Origin: Candidatus Jordarchaeum madagascarense
GTDB lineage: Archaea; Asgardarchaeota; Jordiarchaeia; Jordiarchaeales; Jordiarchaeaceae
DNA: 6,463 bases
Direction of reading: 5' to 3'
Assembly: GCA_019056875.1 (NCBI GenBank)
Contig: DXJA01000154.1
Span: 1-6,463 of the forward strand
Shown piece by piece: positions 1 to 4,849 of the stretch; position 1 is the first letter of the stretch, and each line of letters begins with the position of its first letter. The position numbers were made by a program, and so were the translations under genes. A model generated the notes under the pieces. It searched no databases. It had not been told where the DNA came from and worked only from the letters and a program-made list of their open reading frames with translations.

Positions 1-25
1 ATAAAATTATACAAAAACTAACTAC

Positions 26-34
26 CTATAAAAT
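26..34 (+). promoter_or_regulatory. TATA-like box of the phoU-like gene
   Basis: The sequence CTATAAAAT fits an archaeal TATA box. Transcription would be expected to start about 25 bases further on, near 54-58, giving a leader of about 20 bases that still contains the SD (GAGGT, 65-69) before the TTG start at 77. The spacing is consistent, but the region is AT-rich and the call rests on position. Confidence 0.5.
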
Positions 35-63
35 GGCGTAAAACGTAAAAATTCTTTTTACCC

Positions 64-77
64 AGAGGTCATCCTCT
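64..77 (+). promoter_or_regulatory. SD of phoU-like gene inside a small hairpin
   Basis: AGAGG (64-68) and CCTCT (73-77) form a perfect 5-bp stem with the loop TCAT. The left arm contains the SD (GAGGT, 65-69), seven bases before the TTG start at 77; the right arm runs into the first base of that start codon. The SD supports the TTG start. The hairpin could hold the SD closed, but it is short and this role is inferred. Confidence 0.45.
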
Positions 78-1087
78 TGTTAAAAAAACAAACTAGAAAA
101 TTAGTTAAATGGGGGTCAAGTAACACACTAATAATCAGCCTCCCCAGAGAATGGACAAAAAGGAACAAGCTTACTAGTGAACAGGAAATCAGCATCATGG
201 AAAATTCTGACGGCTCACTTCTCATACTTCCTCCTACTGTGGAGCTTGAACAAAGTGTATTGAGCGCCACTATTGACAGTCAGAAATACCCTACAAAAGA
301 ATTCTTAGATCAAATAATCCAAACCAAATACCTCAGCGGGCATGATATAATTAACATCACTTCAAAACAAGCTTTCACGCAAAAACGGTATCAAGAAATT
401 ACACAAATCACTCAAAACCTTCTGGGCTTCGAAATTACAAGCAAAACTCCTAACCAAATAACCCTCCAAGATGTTATGAGCATACAGCAAACAAACCTCA
501 CTCTACTAATACGCATAATTAGCAGAACTACCTTAGAACTTTTAGAAAATTTTATTCAAGCTTTGCAGGAAAATGACATAACTCTTGCGGAAGCCATCAT
601 ACAGAGCCGCGACAACATATACAAGTACCATATGCGAATCCTTCGCCAGCTTCGTAAAGCTCTCCAATACCCTGCTCTCCTTACACAAATGGAACTTACA
701 GCTCAAGACACACTAGACTATACAACCTATGTCACAACCACAAACGATATAGCCGAAAACATAGAAACTATGAGCCGCGCCGTACTCAAACAACCTCACC
801 CTCCAAAAAACAAGCATCATCAAGCCACTATAGAACTGATCAAACAAACCCTGCAACTAATCCAACAAGCGACGGGCGCTTTCTTATTCCATAAGGTACA
901 AGATGCCGTCGATACTCTAAACGCAATAAACCAAATAAAAGAGCAGAAAAGGGAAACAGAACACCAAATAGACATCGAAACAAATATGCCGGGGATAATA
1001 ACTCTCCAAATAATACTTGACGCTGTGGATAAGATAGCTGAAGCAGCACGTCCCATAGCTCAAGCCGCACTAAGACAATCTCTGTAA
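77..1087 (+). CDS. AbrB-domain PhoU family regulator (phosphate uptake regulator-like)
   Basis: Predicted 336-residue cytoplasmic protein. Residues 1 to about 52 (TRKLVKWGSSNTLIISLPREW and following) match a SpoVT/AbrB/MazE-like beta-domain of the kind found at the N-terminus of archaeal PhoU homologues. Residues about 140-240 and 250-333 are two helical PhoU-type segments, with patterns such as RDNIYKYHMRILRQLRKAL and LDAVDKIAEAARPIAQAAL. Bacterial PhoU restrains Pst phosphate uptake and PhoR signalling; archaeal AbrB-PhoU proteins are presumed to be DNA- or metal-binding regulators of phosphate transport, without firm proof. The start is TTG at 77, supported by GAGGT at 65-69 and by the AbrB domain beginning at once; the frame is closed at 29-31 and has no ATG or GTG before 77. 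No pst genes are within the window, so a phosphate role is not supported by context. Third bases are strongly A/C-biased throughout. Confidence 0.85.
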   Translation: MLKKQTRKLVKWGSSNTLIISLPREWTKRNKLTSEQEISIMENSDGSLLILPPTVELEQSVLSATIDSQKYPTKEFLDQIIQTKYLSGHDIINITSKQAFTQKRYQEITQITQNLLGFEITSKTPNQITLQDVMSIQQTNLTLLIRIISRTTLELLENFIQALQENDITLAEAIIQSRDNIYKYHMRILRQLRKALQYPALLTQMELTAQDTLDYTTYVTTTNDIAENIETMSRAVLKQPHPPKNKHHQATIELIKQTLQLIQQATGAFLFHKVQDAVDTLNAINQIKEQKRETEHQIDIETNMPGIITLQIILDAVDKIAEAARPIAQAALRQSL

Positions 1088-1316
1088 CCCCACTAAGGCA
1101 TAAAAAATCTCTAATAATTTTTAAAATAAAACCTGCTATGAATTCTGAATGCCCATTCTTTTAGCAATAAGTCTATTGTGCATTTCGAAAAGTTACTTAC
1201 TATACTCTTATACTTTTCTAACATAATTATAGCTTGGAGAACTTTAAAGTAAACTTGACCAACTCATGGTTAAACCTCTATACTTTCTTGGTAAATTTAT
1301 TATAACCAATAAACTC

Positions 1317-1330
1317 TGCCAATTTTGGCA
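1317..1330. promoter_or_regulatory. Inverted repeat TGCCAA-TT-TTGGCA, possible operator
   Basis: Two perfect 6-base arms separated by two bases make a near-symmetric 14-bp site in the gap before atpB. This shape suits a dimeric helix-turn-helix regulator. It is about 215 bases before the atpB start, far for a site at the core promoter, so its target is unknown. Confidence 0.3.
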
Positions 1331-1510
1331 AATCTAAATAACTAATAAAAAAAATAAATAGACGAAAAAGAAAATAATTACCGAAAATATAAACACAAAA
1401 CTTTAAAACCAAAAACGACTAATACCCAAACAAAATACCACCTCCAAAACCCCGCGTGAAAAACTAAAAATCTTCAAATCATTAAAATTACTTAATGCTC
1501 AAAATTCACA

Positions 1511-1520
1511 AAATATAAAA
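1511..1520 (+). promoter_or_regulatory. TATA-like box close to atpB
   Basis: AAATATAAAA lies about 28 bases before the ATG at 1544. If used, transcription would begin almost at the start codon and give a nearly leaderless mRNA, leaving the SD-like GGATGG (1532-1537) little or no role. The TTTAAAA at 1402-1408 is an alternative that would give a longer leader. The A-rich context makes either call uncertain. Confidence 0.3.
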
Positions 1521-1543
1521 ACTAAAAAAATGGATGGTTGAAA

Positions 1544-2944
1544 ATGTATACCCAAAGAAGATATAGAACAGTTCAAGAAGTAACCGGTCCTCTGATAATA
1601 GTTCAAGGGGTAGAAGGTGTCTCATACAACGAAGTGGTAAACATCGAAACACCTAGCGGAGAAAAACGAAGAGGAACCGTACTTGAAGTTGGTTTAGGAA
1701 AAGCAATAATTCAAGTTTTCGAAGGAACCCGTGGATTAGACGCTGATATAACTACAGTTAGATTCACTGGCGAACCTCTCAAAATACCCTTATCCACAGA
1801 TATCTTAGGAAGAGTATTTGATGGTTCAGCACAACCAATAGACGGAGGCCCACCAATAATACCAGAGACAGAACTCGACATAAACGGCGCCCCAATCAAT
1901 CCCTATGCTCGAACATATCCTCGAGAATTCATCCAAACAGGAATCAGCGTCATAGACGGAATGAACTCACTAGTAAGGGGCCAAAAACTGCCGCTATTCT
2001 CTGGAGCAGGTCTCCCTCATAACAGAATAGCAGCACAAATAGCAAGACAAGCAAAGGTCCTCGGAGAAGAAGAAGAATTTGCAGTTATATTCACCGCCAT
2101 GGGTATAACCGAAGAAGAAGCCCGATACTTCAGGCAAGACTTCGAAAAAACAGGCGCTCTAGAAAATGTGGTAATGTTTCTAAATTTGGCAGACGACCCC
2201 GCAATCGAGCGGATAATCACACCGAGATGTGCACTAACCGCCGCAGAATACCTCGCCTACGAACTAGACCTACATCTACTAGTAATACTAACAGATATGA
2301 CAAACTATGCCGAATCACTCCGAGAAATATCTGCAGCCCGAGAGGAAGTACCTGGAAGAAGAGGATACCCCGGATACCTATACACCGACCTAGCAACAAT
2401 ATACGAAAGAGCAGGAAGAATTCACGGAAGAAAGGGAACCATCACACAAATGCCTGTACTCTCTATGCCTAATTACGACATAACCCATCCCATACCTGAT
2501 TTAACAGGTTACATAACCGAAGGACAGCTTATAGTTGACCAAGCACTACACAGAAAAGGAATCTACCCTCCAATCGACCCCAGACCATCCCTTAGCAGAT
2601 TAATGAAAGAAGGCATCGGAAAGGAACATACCAGATTCGATCACCGTGAGGTTAGTGACCAGCTGTACTACGGTTATAGTGAGGGATGCGATTTACGTTC
2701 TCTAGTGGCTGTGGTCGGTGAGGAGGCTTTGTTGCCTCGAGATAGGAAGTTTTTGGAGTTTGCTGACCGTTTTGAAAGAGAATTTATCAATCAGGACGAA
2801 TACGAGGAACGCAGTATTGAACAAACTCTTGACCTTGCCTGGGACTTGTTAAGCATGTTTCCTGAAGGCGAATTAAAACGCGTTGACCCGGAGACTGTAA
2901 ACTGGGCTCGTGAAAACAATAAGTATACATTTGCCGCTGAGTAA
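1544..2944 (+). CDS. atpB: A-type ATP synthase subunit B
   Basis: Predicted 466-residue non-catalytic nucleotide-site subunit of the soluble A1 head, which alternates with catalytic subunit A in the A3B3 hexamer. The N-terminal beta-barrel (about 8-75) is followed by the nucleotide-binding domain. Where the P-loop would be there is FSGAGLPHN (152-160), the form normal for B subunits and lacking the Walker GKT. The highly conserved stretch from about 249 to 292 (LTDMTNYAESLREISAAREE, then VPGRRGYPGYLYTDLATIYE) and PSLSRLMKEGIG (348-359) complete the family signature. Length is normal and no break is seen. I chose ATG 1544, with GGATGG six bases upstream; an in-frame TTG at 1538 would add two residues. 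No subunit A, D or other ATPase gene adjoins it, although archaeal operons usually carry A-B-D together. From codon 367 (base 2642) third-base usage changes from A/C-rich to G/T-rich. Confidence 0.97.
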   Translation: MYTQRRYRTVQEVTGPLIIVQGVEGVSYNEVVNIETPSGEKRRGTVLEVGLGKAIIQVFEGTRGLDADITTVRFTGEPLKIPLSTDILGRVFDGSAQPIDGGPPIIPETELDINGAPINPYARTYPREFIQTGISVIDGMNSLVRGQKLPLFSGAGLPHNRIAAQIARQAKVLGEEEEFAVIFTAMGITEEEARYFRQDFEKTGALENVVMFLNLADDPAIERIITPRCALTAAEYLAYELDLHLLVILTDMTNYAESLREISAAREEVPGRRGYPGYLYTDLATIYERAGRIHGRKGTITQMPVLSMPNYDITHPIPDLTGYITEGQLIVDQALHRKGIYPPIDPRPSLSRLMKEGIGKEHTRFDHREVSDQLYYGYSEGCDLRSLVAVVGEEALLPRDRKFLEFADRFEREFINQDEYEERSIEQTLDLAWDLLSMFPEGELKRVDPETVNWARENNKYTFAAE

Positions 2945-3000
2945 TTTCCCTTTTTATGTTACTTTTATTTTTGTTCAATAGAAGATTTTAAGTCTTTTTT
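2945..3000 (+). terminator. T-run terminator after atpB
   Basis: Directly after the TAA stop there are T-runs at 2951-2955, 2963-2966, 2968-2972 and 2995-3000 without a strong hairpin. This is the usual form of archaeal transcription termination. The word ATGTTACTTTT (2956-2966) occurs again after the next gene. Confidence 0.6.
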
Positions 3001-3035
3001 GAACACTCTTATTTATAGGTTGATTTAATCTTAAT

Positions 3036-3043
3036 CTTATATG
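3036..3043 (+). promoter_or_regulatory. TATA-like box of the Cys4 protein gene
   Basis: CTTATATG lies about 70 bases before the ATG at 3108, predicting a transcript start near 3065 and a leader of about 40 bases. TTTATAGG at 3012-3019 is an alternative. Either fits a separate transcription unit for the downstream gene. Confidence 0.35.
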
Positions 3044-3081
3044 GAATAATTTAAACGCAATATTAACGCCTTATTTACTAC

Positions 3082-3096
3082 CTCTAACACTAGGAG
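3082..3096 (+). promoter_or_regulatory. SD GGAG with a possible bulged hairpin
   Basis: GGAG at 3093-3096 is 11 bases before ATG 3108 but only two before GTG 3099, which favours the ATG. Bases 3082-3086 (CTCTA) can pair with 3091-3096 (TAGGAG) around a 4-base loop, leaving one G bulged. The pairing would cover the SD; it is weak and may be chance. Confidence 0.3.
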
Positions 3097-3107
3097 CAGT
3101 GAAAAAT

Positions 3108-3506
3108 ATGAACGACGAGAAAAAAAACGAGGATAACACCCGGAAATTTCTACGAGAGACACGTAAGGCTGTTCCGAAGATGAAGGAAGAGATAAAAAAA
3201 CGTGTAAAACACGGTGAAGAAGATGTAGCCTCACTAACGGTTTTTCCGAACGAATTAATTGATATCGCCAAGGAAAAGGAGAAAGAGGTTAAAGACGTTC
3301 CCGTTAGTTGCTTTAACTGTCCTCTAAGTACTCAGCATGACGGGAATCCTTGTAAATTCTCATCACCTGGACTCTGCAAAGAGATACCGAGTGCTATGGA
3401 AAAACTTTTTGAGGGAAAATCGCAGGAGTGGTTCGGGTTTAAAACTATGGAAGTTAAAATGTTTGAAAAAAAGCAAGAACAGCAAAAGGAAAAAGAGAAA
3501 GAATAA
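3108..3506 (+). CDS. Small charged protein with a CX2C-X10-CX7C motif, function unknown
   Basis: Predicted 132 residues; I do not recognise the family. The first 60 residues are rich in Lys, Glu and Arg and likely helical. The middle holds four cysteines at 68, 71, 82 and 90 (CFNCPLSTQHDGNPC, then KFSSPGLC), a spacing fit for one zinc ion or an iron-sulphur cluster. A short segment with EWFGFKTMEVKMF follows, and the last 15 residues are a Lys/Glu/Gln tail that looks disordered or coiled-coil. No signal peptide or membrane segment is seen, so a cytoplasmic place is expected. The start is taken at ATG 3108 because GGAG lies at a workable distance; GTG 3099 would add three residues. It has its own promoter-like and terminator-like flanks, so the neighbours tell little. 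Four ordered cysteines and the SD support a real gene. Confidence 0.75.
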   Translation: MNDEKKNEDNTRKFLRETRKAVPKMKEEIKKRVKHGEEDVASLTVFPNELIDIAKEKEKEVKDVPVSCFNCPLSTQHDGNPCKFSSPGLCKEIPSAMEKLFEGKSQEWFGFKTMEVKMFEKKQEQQKEKEKE

Positions 3507-3555
3507 AATTGAACTTTTAACAACATCATCTTTAGTTTCCCCGTAAAGTTACCAC

Positions 3556-3586
3556 GCCTTTTAATGTTACTTTTTAAGCGTTTTAA
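3556..3586 (+). terminator. T-run terminator after the Cys4 gene
   Basis: T-rich tracts at 3559-3562, 3571-3575 and 3581-3584 lie 50-80 bases after the stop. The word ATGTTACTTTT (3564-3574) is shared exactly with the region after atpB, which supports a common terminator role. Confidence 0.45.
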
Positions 3587-3623
3587 ATCTGTTTAACCTA
3601 AAATCGGTTTGAAAGTTGTTTAG

Positions 3624-3631
3624 TTTATATA
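3624..3631 (+). promoter_or_regulatory. Strong TATA box, TPR gene promoter
   Basis: TTTATATA is a consensus archaeal TATA box and the clearest plus-strand one in the window. The expected start is near 3652-3656, giving a leader of about 100 bases before ATG 3753. A weaker ATTATTAAAT at 3725-3734 would instead give a leaderless mRNA starting at about the ATG. Confidence 0.55.
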
Positions 3632-3677
3632 CCTTTTTGGGAAAAAAAGGGGGAAAATTATCACATTTAAAATATTG

Positions 3678-3706
3678 AATGCTTAGTTTGCTGCCCAAGC
3701 ATTTTT
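3678..3706 (+). terminator. Hairpin followed by T-run in the TPR leader
   Basis: AATGCTT (3678-3684) and AAGCATT (3697-3703) make a perfect 7-bp stem with a 12-base loop, running into TTTTT at 3702-3706. This has the shape of an intrinsic terminator. It could end leftover transcription from the Cys4 gene or, since it lies after the TATA box at 3624, act as an attenuator or leader structure for the TPR gene. The sequence cannot decide between these. Confidence 0.4.
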
Positions 3707-3752
3707 AATTATTCTAAAAAGTGCATTATTAAATCGGTAGGATTGTGCGTTA

Positions 3753-4562
3753 ATGATAATGAATTTGTTCAAACATGCAATGATGAGTAGCATTATGGGC
3801 AATTACCCTGCAGCAATAGAGTATTACCAGAATTTCATTGATAAAGCCTCAAAATGTTGCAATGATTTAAAATCAGGCTCAAAAACTCAGAGCGTTGATG
3901 AAGTGGAGGCAGCAATAAACCTAATCAACGCTTGGTGCAATCTAGGGAACGTTTTCAAGTTTCTAGATACCCCAAATGATGCTCTAAAATGCTTCGATGA
4001 AGCTTTAAAACTCCATCCTAAAGACCCCTTGGCTCTACGCGAAATGGGCGAAATATACCATGAACAGGGTGAGTATGAAAAGGCTCTCGAATGTTTCAAC
4101 AAGTGTACAGAACTCAATCCAAATGATGTAAATGCATGGGTCGGACTAGGAATATTATATGAGACGATGGGTAAACTTGAAAACTCTATAGACTGTTATC
4201 ACAAAGCTTTAGATTCAGACCCAAAAAACGGAATTGCATGGTATAACCTAGGGGTGATTCATGATAAACTAGCAGAAGAAGAAAAGGCACTTGACTGCTA
4301 TCAAAGAGCCTTAAAAATCGACCCAGAAAACAAACACGCTTGGGTTAATCTAGGTAACTACCATATGAAACGTCTGAACCTAGAAAAGGCAATCAAATAC
4401 TATGACAAGGCAATTGATATCGATCCCTACTATGAAAAAGCGTGGTATTACGCAAACTTGGCAAGGGACTGTCTTCGGGACAACGACAGACAAAGTAAAG
4501 AGACTCTTGATGACTCAAACCTCATTTTCCAAAAAGCTCAAAAAATTTCCAAAAAGCGGTAA
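3753..4562 (+). CDS. Tetratricopeptide repeat (TPR) protein
   Basis: Predicted 269 residues, soluble, with no signal peptide or membrane segment. Five complete 34-residue TPR units run without gaps from 60 to 229; Ala stands at 60, 94, 128, 162, 196 and 230, followed by Trp in all but the second. Each unit carries the usual small residues and a closing Pro (for example KALDSDPKNGIAWYNLG). A diverged N-terminal half-repeat (about 5-38, GNYPAAIEYYQNF) and a linker with two adjacent cysteines (35-36) precede them; a charged tail with a terminal Lys/Arg cluster follows. TPR arrays bind other proteins, so it is probably a scaffold or adaptor, but the partner is unknown and no enzymatic domain is attached. 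ATG 3753 has only a weak SD (GGTAGGAT, 3736-3743); ATG 3759 is an alternative. It has its own TATA box and terminator. Confidence 0.93.
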   Translation: MIMNLFKHAMMSSIMGNYPAAIEYYQNFIDKASKCCNDLKSGSKTQSVDEVEAAINLINAWCNLGNVFKFLDTPNDALKCFDEALKLHPKDPLALREMGEIYHEQGEYEKALECFNKCTELNPNDVNAWVGLGILYETMGKLENSIDCYHKALDSDPKNGIAWYNLGVIHDKLAEEEKALDCYQRALKIDPENKHAWVNLGNYHMKRLNLEKAIKYYDKAIDIDPYYEKAWYYANLARDCLRDNDRQSKETLDDSNLIFQKAQKISKKR

Positions 4563-4673
4563 CTACTAGCATTATGATTATCTTTATAGTTTTTTAAGGA
4601 ATTACATTCTCACATCAAAATCTACAGGATGGAACATTAACATAGCAATCGCCAAAGTATTTTTTATCTATAG

Positions 4674-4699
4674 GCTTCCTATTAGAAGCAAGCTTTTTT
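4674..4699 (+). terminator. Hairpin plus T6, terminator after the TPR gene
   Basis: GCTTC (4674-4678) pairs with GAAGC (4685-4689) around a 6-base loop, and a run of six Ts follows at 4694-4699. An earlier T6 at 4590-4595 is a possible first stop for the same transcript. Next to it, A6T7 at 4706-4718 would be a stiff A-tract in the DNA. Confidence 0.5.
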
Positions 4700-4768
4700 A
4701 AAAACAAAAAATTTTTTTAAGGAGATTAAAAATAATCAAATTCGTTCCTTGATGCCTAATTTTAAGGT

Positions 4769-4778
4769 TAAATAAAAC
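4769..4778 (+). promoter_or_regulatory. TATA-like box of the M24 gene
   Basis: TTAAATAAAA lies about 75 bases before the GTG at 4850 and predicts a transcript start near 4800, just ahead of both copies of the direct repeat at 4811-4840, which would then be in the mRNA leader. Only position and base composition support it. Confidence 0.35.
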
Positions 4779-4810
4779 AACTAATTTTCAGAATCCACTA
4801 CCTTTATCAA

Positions 4811-4840
4811 TTTTCACTCAGATATAGTATTTTCACTGAG
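4811..4840 (+). repeat. Tandem direct repeat TTTTCACTSAG, two copies 19 bases apart
   Basis: Copies at 4811-4821 and 4830-4840 agree in 10 of 11 bases, differing only in C or G at position 9. The second copy ends in the GAG that starts the SD of the M24 gene. The first 7 bases of either copy are complementary to GTGAAAA at 4841-4847. Confidence 0.6.
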
Positions 4841-4847
4841 GTGAAAA
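4830..4847 (+). promoter_or_regulatory. SD-covering hairpin before the M24 gene
   Basis: TTTTCAC (4830-4836) and GTGAAAA (4841-4847) form a perfect 7-bp stem with loop TGAG. The SD GAGGTGA (4838-4844), an excellent match to the archaeal 16S rRNA tail, lies in the loop and right arm. Its distance to GTG 4850 fixes that codon as the start, since GTG 4841 lies inside the SD itself. Confidence 0.5.
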
Positions 4848-4849
4848 AA

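Larger units (their letters stand above)
1088..1543. other. 456-bp AT-rich intergenic region before atpB
   Basis: No convincing gene is seen on either strand; the longest ATG mini-ORF noticed (1266-1337, 23 codons) has no adjacent SD. A T-run at 1118-1122 could end the upstream transcript. A paired structure is possible at 1148-1184 (AATGC/GCATT outside, CAATA/TATTG inside). The palindrome at 1317-1330 is listed separately. From about 1380 to 1530 the plus strand is almost pure A and C with few G or T, so it would give an unstructured leader if transcribed. TATA-like words occur at 1401-1408 and 1511-1520. Confidence 0.6.

Noticed and set aside
1266..1337. 23-codon plus-strand ORF in the gap before atpB
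   Set aside because: The nearest GGAG is about 28 bases upstream, there is no recognisable motif, and such lengths are common by chance in AT-rich DNA.
1437..1445. CCACCTCC-like word resembling the 3' end of 16S rRNA, and on the minus strand a strong SD
   Set aside because: On the minus strand it leads only into ORFs of about a dozen codons; on the plus strand it lies about 100 bases from the atpB start, so a role is not supported.
1530..1541. Four-codon upstream ORF (ATG to TGA) just before the atpB start
   Set aside because: It consists of the bases of the SD-like GGATGG region; no evidence that its ATG is used.
3337..3546. 69-codon plus-strand ORF overlapping the Cys4 gene in another frame
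   Set aside because: It begins inside the Cys4 motif coding region, lacks a suitable SD, and ends in low-complexity sequence; the other frame has the better start and ordered cysteines.
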